Below, piece by piece: positions 7,681 to 14,616 of a DNA stretch of 20,941 nucleotides. The stretch's first letter is position 1. Every line of letters begins with the position of its first letter. The DNA comes from a virus. The translations under genes and the position numbers were made by a program. The stretch is from positions 1 to 20,941 of the IMG/VR virus record IMGVR_UViG_3300020469_002881. One strand, 5' to 3'. The notes under the pieces are model-generated. The model was given only the letters and a program-made list of their open reading frames with translations, made no database searches and was not told the origin of the DNA.

Positions 7681-8839
7681 CAGTGAAAAGAAAATAGAAT
7701 TTACTGAAAAAACAGGATCTAGAATCTTAGCAGAATTTAAAAATAATAGATTTGAAGCAGATCCAAGTTTAAAACATAAAGATGAGCGTGGAAATTGGAA
7801 TTTAAAGAGAGCTGAAGATAAGAGCGGCGATATATGGTTTAATTGGGATCCTGACCATGACTTTAAAGAATATCCAAACAATGTACATCCTTGGCATCCA
7901 GATCCAAGTTATCGACATCATCATTGGACTGAAATAGAATTTGATCCAATGGAACCTGGACCACCTTGGGATCAAAGTTATGTACAACCAGATAATGATA
8001 TATGGCCTGATCAATGGGTAAATAATTGGTGGAGACAATGGGATATTGATAAACACAATTTATCAGATAGAGAGATGTATGACAAATATCCTGAAATGTG
8101 TGAAGAATACATAATAGAGGAAGAAGTTGAAGAATACAAACAAAAAATGCTTTATGCATTAGAAAAAGGTTTTATAACATATGAAATTGGCGGTATTAAT
8201 CCAAATTCTAAATTAGATGAACCAGAGCATTTAACAGGTAGTGATTTAGTGTTTAATCAAAACGCAAACACAGTAAAACTGTATACTCTTACTTTAAGAG
8301 ATGATATGATACCTGATAGCTCTAATAACCCAACAAACGACTGCTATGGAACAGATCCTCATATCTACGCATTTGATAAGACATCTGATACATGGCACAG
8401 ATTTAATATAAGGAGGTTACATAACGTGTGGGACACAAGATTTTATAAATTTAATACAGAGCAACATTGGGTAATTAAAAAACTTGCAAATTGGACTGCA
8501 AAGTTAGCTTGGAAAGTAAATCCTGAAATATCAAGTAAACCAAAAGAAGTACCTGACGATAATTTAAGGTACTGTGAAGTAACACTTAAACCAGATATAA
8601 TTCCAAAAGATTTCGAGCAACTTCCACAAGTTTCATACGAAGATAGATGGGATCCACAAGTACAAGTAAACTTATGGGATATGACAAATAAACAAGTATT
8701 AACATTACGAATGGACCAAATACATGATTTAACTGTTGATCCTAAACACAGTGAATCTCCTCCTCCAGAAGCTTCGGCCGATCATCCAGATCATCAAAAA
8801 TGGCTAGAAAAACAGAAAAGTAAAAATGACTCAGCTTGA
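7673..8839 (+). CDS. Unidentified acidic, Trp-rich protein in the glycan operon
   Basis: The product has 388 residues and overlaps the carbamoyltransferase by eight bases. Residues about 45-130 are dense in Trp, Pro, His and Asp ('WFNWDPDHDF', 'NVHPWHPDPSYRHHHW', 'QWVNNWWRQWD'). A short helical charged stretch follows ('EYIIEEEVEEYKQKM', about 144-158). Then come mixed beta-like segments with 'TDPHIYAFDKTSDTWHRF' (about 228-245), and the tail is charged and Pro-rich. No catalytic motif, signal peptide or membrane span is evident and I do not recognise the family. Its central place in the operon suggests a role with the same glycan, or a virion decoration. A nearly perfect Shine-Dalgarno sequence lies inside the gene and could start a 137-residue C-terminal product (see 8409-8428). 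Confidence 0.75.
   Translation: MTDSEKKIEFTEKTGSRILAEFKNNRFEADPSLKHKDERGNWNLKRAEDKSGDIWFNWDPDHDFKEYPNNVHPWHPDPSYRHHHWTEIEFDPMEPGPPWDQSYVQPDNDIWPDQWVNNWWRQWDIDKHNLSDREMYDKYPEMCEEYIIEEEVEEYKQKMLYALEKGFITYEIGGINPNSKLDEPEHLTGSDLVFNQNANTVKLYTLTLRDDMIPDSSNNPTNDCYGTDPHIYAFDKTSDTWHRFNIRRLHNVWDTRFYKFNTEQHWVIKKLANWTAKLAWKVNPEISSKPKEVPDDNLRYCEVTLKPDIIPKDFEQLPQVSYEDRWDPQVQVNLWDMTNKQVLTLRMDQIHDLTVDPKHSESPPPEASADHPDHQKWLEKQKSKNDSA
8409..8428 (+). promoter_or_regulatory. Internal strong Shine-Dalgarno with in-frame GTG
   Basis: TAAGGAGGT (8409-8417) is fully complementary to the 16S anti-Shine-Dalgarno core, and an in-frame GTG follows at 8426-8428 after eight bases. It lies within the Arg-Arg codons AGG AGG of the 388-residue ORF. 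Initiation there would give a 137-residue protein identical to the C-terminal third (8426-8839). No gene start I examined in the window has so long a match. It could also be a chance result of an Arg-Arg pair in an AGG/AGA-preferring genome. Confidence 0.35.
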
Positions 8840-9194
8840 CGGCGTACAAGCAAAAGGTTGGGGCAGAGAACTTATTTGGGCAACCAATGACAAGTACTGT
8901 GGTAAACTTATGTTCTTTGATCGCAAAGGTGCGAAATTTAGTATGCACTTTCATAAAGAAAAAGACGAAAGTTGGTATGTACTAAAAGGTAGCTTTACAT
9001 TACATATTATGAATACAGAAACTGCTGATATACAAACACAAGTACTTAAAACAGGAGACACTTGGCGAAATGAACCCATGTGGCCTCACCAGTTGGTAGC
9101 TATGGAAAATGACTGTATTATCATCGAAGTTAGTACACCAGACAGTGTAGAAGATAATTATAGAATTGGAAAAGGAGATAGTCAAAGTGTCTGA
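8826..9194 (+). CDS. Single-domain cupin
   Basis: This 122-residue protein has the two cupin motifs. Motif 1 is 'HFHKEKDESWYVLKG' with H41, H43 and E48; motif 2 is 'GDTWRNEPMWPHQL' with H88; together these are the usual 2-His/Glu/His metal ligands. The overall form ('MHFHKEKDESWYV', 'IIIEVSTPD', 'DNYRI') is closest to the cupin domain of sugar-phosphate enzymes such as mannose-6-phosphate isomerase type II. It starts 14 bases inside the end of the preceding gene, with only a weak ribosome site, so coupled translation is likely. In this operon a sugar isomerase/epimerase-like role, or sugar binding, is the best inference. Family membership is clear; the reaction is not. Confidence 0.8.
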   Translation: MTQLDGVQAKGWGRELIWATNDKYCGKLMFFDRKGAKFSMHFHKEKDESWYVLKGSFTLHIMNTETADIQTQVLKTGDTWRNEPMWPHQLVAMENDCIIIEVSTPDSVEDNYRIGKGDSQSV

Positions 9195-10089
9195 GAAACA
9201 AATTCCATTGGGACCTTGTCTTTGGGTATTTGGGGATAGTTATGTTTCTGAAGCAAATGCTCATTACAATTATACTAACAGATCTAATTGGGTATGGACT
9301 ACTCGACTGGCAAAAAAACTTGGTCTTAACAGATCTTGTGTTGTGGCTCAATATGGAGTTAGTAACGAATGGATTATGACTCAGATAAAAGGTTATAGAC
9401 ATCATATAAATCCAGAAGATATTGTAGTAATTGTTAGCAGTGGAATGGGCAGAAGATGGTTCTTTAAACATTCTCCTGAATTGTGTAATTTTGCGAGTTT
9501 ATGGAACACTGTATTAAATAGAAAAGAGTTTTGGAAACAGGAAAGATGGAAAGGCAAAGGTAAACAAGTTCAAAAAGCAATAGATTATTATCTAACTTAC
9601 CTAGCAGATGAAAATGATATACTCGACAATACATACATGGAAATGTTCTTGGCATGGTGTTATCAAGCTCAGCAGTGGGGGCAATGGAGAAACATGATTT
9701 TACTAGCTGGGTTTGAAGCAATGCCATTACACTCTGGCAATTCAATAGAAGCCAGTCTATTTGATATCGACGGAGACGAAATAGATAAAGATAGTATTAA
9801 ACACAAACAAAAATTCCTAAATCATTATGATTTTCAAGATCCTAGAATAATGCACCTAAGTAGACCAAATCACGAAATTATGGCACAAAAGCTATATGAA
9901 AATATTGTAAATGATACTCCTCTAGACTTTACTACTGGATTTGAAAAAAATCTCTACTTAGACGAAAGCACATGGAAAACTCCTCTTTTATCTGAAGATG
10001 AGGTTAACTTCGGTAGTGAAACTATAACTTTACACAACTGGATAGCAGGAAGAGATAAAGATATATTTGCTCAGAAAAATAGTTTTTAA
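9187..10089 (+). CDS. SGNH/GDSL-like hydrolase
   Basis: From GTG at 9187 the protein has 300 residues. I prefer this start because AGGAG (9173-9177) lies nine bases upstream; a TTG at 9166 would add seven residues but has no such site. The N-terminus has 'WVFGDSYV' with the block I GDS (residues 16-18, S18 the putative nucleophile). Next come 'QYGVSNEWI' (block II-like Gly) and 'IVVIVSSGMGR'. Near residue 230 'MHLSRPNHEIMAQKL' resembles the terminal H-x-N-x-x-(G)H-x-x-MA block that supplies the catalytic His. The canonical DxxH is not clear, so activity is less sure than the fold. Such enzymes often add or remove acyl groups from glycans, which fits a five-gene glycan operon of which this is the last member. 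It overlaps the cupin by eight bases and meets pcyX tail to tail. Confidence 0.65.
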   Translation: MSEKQIPLGPCLWVFGDSYVSEANAHYNYTNRSNWVWTTRLAKKLGLNRSCVVAQYGVSNEWIMTQIKGYRHHINPEDIVVIVSSGMGRRWFFKHSPELCNFASLWNTVLNRKEFWKQERWKGKGKQVQKAIDYYLTYLADENDILDNTYMEMFLAWCYQAQQWGQWRNMILLAGFEAMPLHSGNSIEASLFDIDGDEIDKDSIKHKQKFLNHYDFQDPRIMHLSRPNHEIMAQKLYENIVNDTPLDFTTGFEKNLYLDESTWKTPLLSEDEVNFGSETITLHNWIAGRDKDIFAQKNSF

Positions 10090-10754
10090 ACCTCAGGAAA
10101 CAAGCACTCTTCAATAAAGTGTTTAATAGCAACAGGATCAAGTCCTAGTGCTTCCATAGCCTTAGGTGTATGTGGATTTTGTTTTTGATAATGACAATAT
10201 CTGTTTTGCTGATCTTTTATTAAACCTTGGTTATATTGAGCTTTTGTATATTTAGGTAGCTCTTCAAAGTACATGTCTAGGTTATCTAATGCCATAGTAA
10301 CAACCTGATCCATTTCGTCTGCTTTTACATTGCTTGCGGCTACCATATGTTTGCTGAATATTGCTTGAGCCCACGGAGGTAGTTCACGTTGTTTTTTCCA
10401 TTCTAAATCTTCTACACAATCTCTAAACAATAAACACATAGGATGATGCCAATCTACTGTAGGGGAATAGTCATGGAAAGCACCAGTAACTTTGTTTTTA
10501 CCTGCAATAATATCAAACCCATATATAGGTGCATCATTGTCAAAGTTTGGAAACACACATATATGAGTCATATACAACCCTTTTGAATCTCTAGCATCTA
10601 CACTGTCTATATGAGCTCGTCTAAAATGATCTCCTTTGAATACTCTGTTTAACCAATCAAACTCTGGATCGTCAAAATTTTCTTTGCCTAAACTAGCACA
10701 TTTTGCAATAATCTTTTGTTCGCAATCAATAAGTTTATCCCATATTTCGCTCAT
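10086..10754 (-). CDS. pcyX: Ferredoxin-dependent bilin reductase, PcyX-like
   Basis: The 222-residue protein carries the signature of the ferredoxin-dependent bilin reductases (PcyA/PebS/PcyX family). Seen motifs are 'YMTHICVFPNFDNDAPIYGFD' broken as YMTHICVFPN (61-70) and APIYGFD (75-81), 'FHDYSPT' (93-99) with D95 at the place of the family's catalytic Asp, 'LPPWAQAIFS' (125-134) and 'YCHYQKQNPHT' (186-196). These enzymes reduce biliverdin IXa with electrons from ferredoxin. From memory, PcyX is a phage-borne form that makes phycoerythrobilin and comes from phages of presumed alphaproteobacterial hosts. Exact product cannot be read from sequence, and PebS or PcyA activity is an alternative. 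The ATG overlaps the hemA stop (ATGA), so the two are translationally coupled. No heme oxygenase, which would supply biliverdin, is in this window. Confidence 0.85.
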   Translation of the reverse strand: MSEIWDKLIDCEQKIIAKCASLGKENFDDPEFDWLNRVFKGDHFRRAHIDSVDARDSKGLYMTHICVFPNFDNDAPIYGFDIIAGKNKVTGAFHDYSPTVDWHHPMCLLFRDCVEDLEWKKQRELPPWAQAIFSKHMVAASNVKADEMDQVVTMALDNLDMYFEELPKYTKAQYNQGLIKDQQNRYCHYQKQNPHTPKAMEALGLDPVAIKHFIEECLFPEV

Positions 10755-11935
10755 AATACTTCCTCTAATCGTTCTGCAAGATCCGAAATCATTGCGTTGC
10801 TGTGCATTGGTGTTGGTGCAAATCTTAAACGTTCTGTGCCTTCTGGCACAGTTGGATAGTTAATTGGCTGTACATAAATGTTGTGATCATTTAGTAATGT
10901 ATCACTTATTTGTTTACAACGTACAGGATCTCCAACTATAACAGGAACAATATGTGTATCATTTTCTATCATGTTTATGTCTTTGTGTCTTAGTATTTTC
11001 TTTAGTCTTGTTGCACGATTTTGATGTTGTTCACGCAGTTCAACTCCATGCTCACTACGCAAATATTTTATACTACTCAATGCTCCTGCACATATAACCG
11101 GACTCATGCTGGTGGTAAAAATAAAACCACTTGCTACACTTCTAATTGCATCTATAGCAACATCATCTCCGGTGACATAGCCTCCTTGGCAACCAAATGC
11201 TTTGCCCAGTGTACCATTTACAAAGTCTACACGATCCTGTAATCCAAGTAGTTCTAAGTAACCAGCACCAGTAGCGCCATATAATCCAACAGCATGTACC
11301 TCATCACAATATGTGATAGCTTGATATTCTTCAGCAAGTGCGACTATATCTTTTAGCTTGCTAGTATAACCGTCCATGCTGTATACACTTTCAAACACAA
11401 TACAAGCTGTGCCTTGTACTTGGGCTAGTGCTTGCTCTAAGCTATTCATGTCGTTGTGTTCAAATACATGTTTAGGTGCACCACTGTGTCTAATGCCTTG
11501 TATAAGACTAGCGTGATTTTTGCTATCACTTACAAATTCAATGTCTTTTACTATTTTACTAAGTGCAATTAGTGTCCATTCATTGGCAACATAAGCACTG
11601 GAGTATAACAAAGACGACGGTTTGTTGTGTAATTTCGACAGTTCGTATTCTAATGCAACATGATAATGACTGGTACCTCCGATGTTTCTAGTACCTCCAC
11701 TGCCTGCTCCGGTTTGATTAAGTGCAGTGTGCATTGCATCTAATACAACTTTGTGTTGACCCATGCCCAGGTAATCATTGCTACACCAGTTAACAATGTT
11801 TTTTATATTGTAAGGACCGTAATAGATTGCTTGTGGATATTCTCCGCGTTCTCTGAGTATGTCGTTGAATACTCTGTAATTTCCACTACTCTTTAAGTTG
11901 TTTACAATGTCCTGAAATTTGTTTTTGTCTATCAT
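10751..11935 (-). CDS. hemA: 5-Aminolevulinate synthase (Shemin pathway)
   Basis: From ATG at 11935 the protein has 394 residues and aligns end to end, from memory, with Rhodobacter capsulatus HemA. It begins MIDKNKFQDIV, like MDYN... starts of the family; a longer ORF reaching 11980 adds 15 residues without homology. Motifs are 'WCSNDYLGMGQH', 'TGAGSGGTRNIGGTSHYH', 'NHASLIQGIRHSG' (from 140), 'DEVHAVGLYG' (from 211), 'NGTLGKAFG' with PLP Lys near 245, and 'YVQPINYPTVPEGTERLRF'. The enzyme condenses glycine and succinyl-CoA to 5-aminolevulinate, the first tetrapyrrole precursor, using PLP. The SGGTRNI and PTVPEGTERLRF motifs favour ALAS over the related BioF and KBL enzymes. It follows a 61-residue ORF, overlapping it by 50 bases, and overlaps pcyX by four. 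Transcription is probably from the late promoter at 12077-12084. Confidence 0.93.
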   Translation of the reverse strand: MIDKNKFQDIVNNLKSSGNYRVFNDILRERGEYPQAIYYGPYNIKNIVNWCSNDYLGMGQHKVVLDAMHTALNQTGAGSGGTRNIGGTSHYHVALEYELSKLHNKPSSLLYSSAYVANEWTLIALSKIVKDIEFVSDSKNHASLIQGIRHSGAPKHVFEHNDMNSLEQALAQVQGTACIVFESVYSMDGYTSKLKDIVALAEEYQAITYCDEVHAVGLYGATGAGYLELLGLQDRVDFVNGTLGKAFGCQGGYVTGDDVAIDAIRSVASGFIFTTSMSPVICAGALSSIKYLRSEHGVELREQHQNRATRLKKILRHKDINMIENDTHIVPVIVGDPVRCKQISDTLLNDHNIYVQPINYPTVPEGTERLRFAPTPMHSNAMISDLAERLEEVL

Positions 11936-12071
11936 GATATTCTTTATACATTTCTTTATCAACATATGTGTAGGATCCAAACCACGTGCTTATTGTAAAG
12001 TATCCCATTTCATTCATTTCTTTGGTAGTTGAGTTACAGTCTTTGATCCATTCTTTGATGTACTTTAACAT
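11886..12071 (-). CDS. Small protein preceding hemA
   Basis: The ATG at 12071 opens a 61-residue ORF (MLKYIKEWIKDCN...). It lies exactly five bases after the late-promoter octamer TATAAATA and has no Shine-Dalgarno sequence, as at three other late genes here; this favours 12071 over the longer 80-residue reading from 12128, which would begin upstream of the promoter. The peptide is charged and Trp/Tyr-containing ('STWFGSYTYVDKEMYKEYHD'), without a signal or membrane segment. From memory, similar small 'KEWxKDC...YVDKEMYKEY' proteins occur in other marine T4-like phages, with no known function. Its end overlaps the hemA start by 50 bases, which might couple hemA translation to it. It could instead be a leader ORF with no active product. 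Confidence 0.6.
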   Translation of the reverse strand: MLKYIKEWIKDCNSTTKEMNEMGYFTISTWFGSYTYVDKEMYKEYHDRQKQISGHCKQLKE

Positions 12072-12076
12072 AATTA

Positions 12077-12084
12077 TATTTATA
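12077..12084 (-). promoter_or_regulatory. T4-type late promoter (perfect TATAAATA) for the hemA/pcyX operon
   Basis: On the minus strand TATAAATA is followed by TAATT and then ATG at 12071. In T4 late promoters this octamer occupies about -13 to -6, so the first transcribed base would be the A of ATG and the message would be leaderless. It is the only exact eight-base match to the T4 consensus in the window. It lies eight bases from the -35 box of the oppositely oriented hldD promoter. Confidence 0.6.
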
Positions 12085-12092
12085 GTTAATTG

Positions 12093-12121
12093 TTGACAAG
12101 ATATATTGTGTGCTATATAAT
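12093..12121 (+). promoter_or_regulatory. Consensus sigma70 promoter for hldD/hldE
   Basis: TTGACA (12093-12098), 17 bases, TATAAT (12116-12121): both boxes and the spacer match the consensus exactly. The expected start is near 12128, giving a leader of about 15 bases that contains AGGAG (12132-12136), six bases before the hldD ATG. Such a promoter should be read by unmodified host RNA polymerase early in infection. Confidence 0.8.
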
Positions 12122-12142
12122 TAAACAAAATAGGAGTGAAGA

Positions 12143-13012
12143 ATGCATATCGTCACAGGTGCGGCTGGATTTATTGGAAGTAATTTAGTTGCTCATTTAA
12201 ACAAACAAGGACATGAAGATATCTTACTGGTAGATAATCTTTCTATGGATAAAACAAAAAATCTTGCATATTTACGTTTTGAAGATATGATAAGTCCTAG
12301 TGAACTATTAGAAGCAAATATAGATAAGAGCGATGTTGTATGGCATATAGGTGCGAATAGTAGTACAAAGGAAACAGATTGGAATAAGATATATTCTAGC
12401 AATGTGGCATATACAAGGCAACTAGTAAGCAAATGTAATACAATGGTATTTGCTAGTAGTGCCAGTGTTTATGGAGATAATATTACTACACAAGAGCACC
12501 CAGTTAATGAAGCTCCTAAAAATTTATATGCCAGTAGTAAGTTGATTTGTGACAATATTTTTAGAAATACTGTTGGTTGTAAAATACAAAGCTGGAGATT
12601 CTTTAATGTGTACGGTAATAGAGAAAGCCACAAACAATCTGTAGGCATGGGAAGTCCATATACAAACTTTATTAAACAAGCGAAAGACACAGGTGTTATA
12701 AAAATATTTGAAGGTAGTGAAAAAGTACAGCGTGATTTTGTATGCATTGATGATGTAGTACATGTTATGTATCAGTGTTTACAACACGACGAAAGTTTTA
12801 TTTGTAATCTTGGTACAAGTACTACATATACATTTGAATACTGGGCAAAGTTAATAGCAAGTCATTACAATGCTACTATTGAATATATACCAATTCCAGA
12901 TGACCTTAAAGGAATTTATCAAATGTACACATGTAGTGATAACAATCAATTGGATACACTTATTAATCACAACTTTAAATCTCCTGATCAATTTGTAGAG
13001 GAAAATTTGTGA
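12143..13012 (+). CDS. hldD: ADP-L-glycero-D-manno-heptose 6-epimerase (HldD-like)
   Basis: The 289-residue protein is an extended short-chain dehydrogenase with an N-terminal NAD(P) site 'GAAGFIGSN' (6-14), 'ASSASVYG' (104-111) and the catalytic Y129-x3-K133 pair ('LYASSK'). HldD-specific stretches, compared from memory with E. coli HldD (310 residues), are 'RFFNVYGNRESHKQS', 'IFEGSEKVQRDFV' and 'IEYIPIPDDLKGIYQ', of which the last is nearly diagnostic. The enzyme inverts C6 of ADP-D-glycero-D-manno-heptose to the L,D form used for LPS inner core. The start has AGGAG six bases upstream and a consensus promoter. It overlaps the hldE-like gene by four bases (GTGA). GmhA and GmhB, which make the earlier intermediates, are not in this window and may come from the host. 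Confidence 0.87.
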   Translation: MHIVTGAAGFIGSNLVAHLNKQGHEDILLVDNLSMDKTKNLAYLRFEDMISPSELLEANIDKSDVVWHIGANSSTKETDWNKIYSSNVAYTRQLVSKCNTMVFASSASVYGDNITTQEHPVNEAPKNLYASSKLICDNIFRNTVGCKIQSWRFFNVYGNRESHKQSVGMGSPYTNFIKQAKDTGVIKIFEGSEKVQRDFVCIDDVVHVMYQCLQHDESFICNLGTSTTYTFEYWAKLIASHYNATIEYIPIPDDLKGIYQMYTCSDNNQLDTLINHNFKSPDQFVEENL

Positions 13013-14172
13013 TTGTAGTAATAGGCGATATTATTATAGATGAATATGTTTATGGCACAAGCACACGGCTTAGTCCAGAAGCACCAGTACCTGTTGTAAA
13101 ACACGAAAAGACAGAACGTAAATTAGGCGGAGCAGGAAATGTTTACAATAACATAAAAAGCCTTACAGATGATGTAACCCTAATAGGTTATAGAAATGAC
13201 ACTACTGATTGGCCCGTAGAGCTGTTTTGCACACACATGCCACTAAAGCAAAGAATATATGCTGACAAACACTATATTACTAGGATTGATAGAGAACAAA
13301 CAATAGATAATAGTACATTGTTTGATTATGTTAAAAAACGTGTGCATAACTCTACAGTGGTAATAAGTGATTACAACAAAGGCACTATACAAGATTCGCA
13401 ACGTTTGATAAAAATACTTAAAGATAATAACTGTTATGTAATTGTCGACCCTAAACAACATTTAGATTTATATACAGGTGCTGATGTAATCAAACCTAAT
13501 AAAAAAGAATATGAAGAATATAATAATGGTGTTAAAACTGATATGGTTGTAACAATGGGTGCAGATGGCTATATGATAAATGGCGTACACTACCCAACGC
13601 AAAAACAAGATGTATATGATGTTACAGGTGCAGGTGATACATTTTTAGCAGTGATGTCATATTTTTTAGACTCGGGTGAAAGTTTAGAGTTTGCCTGTGA
13701 GATGGCTAACAAAGGTGCTGGTATAAGTGTACAACACAATGGTGTTTATGTGGTGCATTGGAAAGACTTGGATCCTCGCCCTACAGTTGTGTTTACAAAT
13801 GGTTGTTTTGATTTGTTACACAGAGGACATGTAGAAATGCTTAAAGCTAGTAAAGCACTCGGAGAGCATCTTGTAGTAGGGTTAAATACTGATTCTAGTG
13901 TCAAAAGATTAAAAGGTGACACTAGACCAATCAATAACGAAACTGATAGAAAAGTAGTACTTGAGAGTTTAGATTTTGTCGATGAAGTTATTTTATTTGA
14001 TGAAGATACACCACAACAATTAATAGAGAGAATACGACCTAACATTATAACCAAAGGTGGTGACTACACTGTTGATACTGTAGTTGGTAACGAGCTAGCT
14101 GAAGTTATAATTATACCAACTGTAGAAAATCAAAGCACTACAAATACAATAACCAAACTAAAAGCTGTCTAG
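13009..14172 (+). CDS. hldE: Bifunctional heptose kinase/cytidylyltransferase-fold enzyme (HldE-like, compact)
   Basis: The product has 387 residues from a GTG start, with AGAGGA six bases upstream and a GTGA overlap with hldD. Residues 1 to about 255 are a PfkB-type kinase: 'GDIIIDEYVYG', 'RLSPEAPVPVVK', 'KLGGAGNVYNN' and the catalytic GAGD at 207-210. The rest is a nucleotidyltransferase domain with 'FTNGCFDLLHRGH' (HxGH at 271-274), 'RLKGDTRPIN', 'FDEDTPQQLI', 'ITKGGDY' and 'STTNTI', all matching HldE. In E. coli HldE (477 residues) these domains phosphorylate D,D-heptose 7-phosphate at C1 and form ADP-heptose. The roughly 90-residue shortfall falls in the kinase half, so kinase function is a little less certain. 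It ends overlapping the Nudix gene tail to tail by 15 bases. Confidence 0.87.
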   Translation: MIVVIGDIIIDEYVYGTSTRLSPEAPVPVVKHEKTERKLGGAGNVYNNIKSLTDDVTLIGYRNDTTDWPVELFCTHMPLKQRIYADKHYITRIDREQTIDNSTLFDYVKKRVHNSTVVISDYNKGTIQDSQRLIKILKDNNCYVIVDPKQHLDLYTGADVIKPNKKEYEEYNNGVKTDMVVTMGADGYMINGVHYPTQKQDVYDVTGAGDTFLAVMSYFLDSGESLEFACEMANKGAGISVQHNGVYVVHWKDLDPRPTVVFTNGCFDLLHRGHVEMLKASKALGEHLVVGLNTDSSVKRLKGDTRPINNETDRKVVLESLDFVDEVILFDEDTPQQLIERIRPNIITKGGDYTVDTVVGNELAEVIIIPTVENQSTTNTITKLKAV

Positions 14173-14616
14173 CCAATTTGGCAAATCAGTTTGATCTTTT
14201 TCACGTTCGTATATAGTTACCAGTTTATCTACAAGTTGTTTATTTGATAATACAACTCTAGCACCTCTGTGTAATGGCTTGGGCCAGCAGTCTATGCTTA
14301 CCCAACTATATCCACTGCTTTCATAATTACAACTAGGTATAAATTCTTCAAATACTGTTATACAAAACGTATTGTAAGTAAACTTTTTATCATCACTTAG
14401 AAAAGTATGTAGTGGGTGTACTTTAGCAATATCGGGTAATGGTCCCATTTCTTCTTTACATTCTCTGAGTAGTGTTTCGATAGGACGTTCTTTTTTCTCA
14501 GCTTTGCCTCCCCAAAAACTCCAAGTCAATGGGTGACTACTTCGTTTACTTCTTTGTTGTAGCATGATTCTGCCTGTGTCTAAGGCAAGAAAACAGCAAC
14601 CGCTTGCTTGTATCAT
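14158..14616 (-). CDS. Nudix hydrolase
   Basis: From ATG at 14616 the protein has 152 residues. This start shares its A with the gp15 stop (TAATG), the same junction as between gp14 and gp15; a TTG at 14634 would add six residues but lies inside gp15 without better support. The Nudix box is complete: G37-x5-E43-x7-R51-E52-x2-E55-E56-x-G58, preceded by 'TWSFWGG'. Nudix enzymes hydrolyse nucleoside diphosphates linked to another group, such as oxidised dNTPs, NAD, nucleotide sugars, or capped RNA ends; the substrate cannot be chosen here. Its position as the last gene of a structural operon is unusual for nucleotide metabolism. A role on ADP-heptose made by the facing hldDE genes is possible but speculative. 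Confidence 0.85.
   Translation of the reverse strand: MIQASGCCFLALDTGRIMLQQRSKRSSHPLTWSFWGGKAEKKERPIETLLRECKEEMGPLPDIAKVHPLHTFLSDDKKFTYNTFCITVFEEFIPSCNYESSGYSWVSIDCWPKPLHRGARVVLSNKQLVDKLVTIYEREKDQTDLPNWLDSF

Noticed and set aside
7673-8839. Trp-rich unknown as the missing heme oxygenase
   Set aside because: Length, composition and absence of a heme oxygenase-like helical pattern with proximal His motif do not support it.
9166-9186. TTG start at 9166 for the SGNH-like gene
   Set aside because: The Shine-Dalgarno AGGAG at 9173-9177 fits GTG at 9187, not a start lying upstream of it.
10751-11935. BioF (AONS) or 2-amino-3-ketobutyrate ligase instead of ALAS
   Set aside because: The motifs TGAGSGGTRNI and PTVPEGTERLRF with the DEVHAVGLYG context match ALAS much better than either relative.
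11936-11980. Longer hemA reading from ATG at 11980
   Set aside because: The extra 15 residues have no ALAS counterpart and no ribosome site; Met at 11935 matches the usual family N-terminus.
12072-12128. 80-residue version of the small ORF upstream of hemA starting at 12128
   Set aside because: It would begin upstream of the late promoter and cross the early promoter region; ATG at 12071 fits the N5 spacing seen at other late genes.
14172-14182. GCCAATTTGGC palindrome at the hldE/Nudix junction as a terminator
   Set aside because: The stem is only five pairs with a one-base centre and no adjacent T run suitable for an intrinsic terminator.
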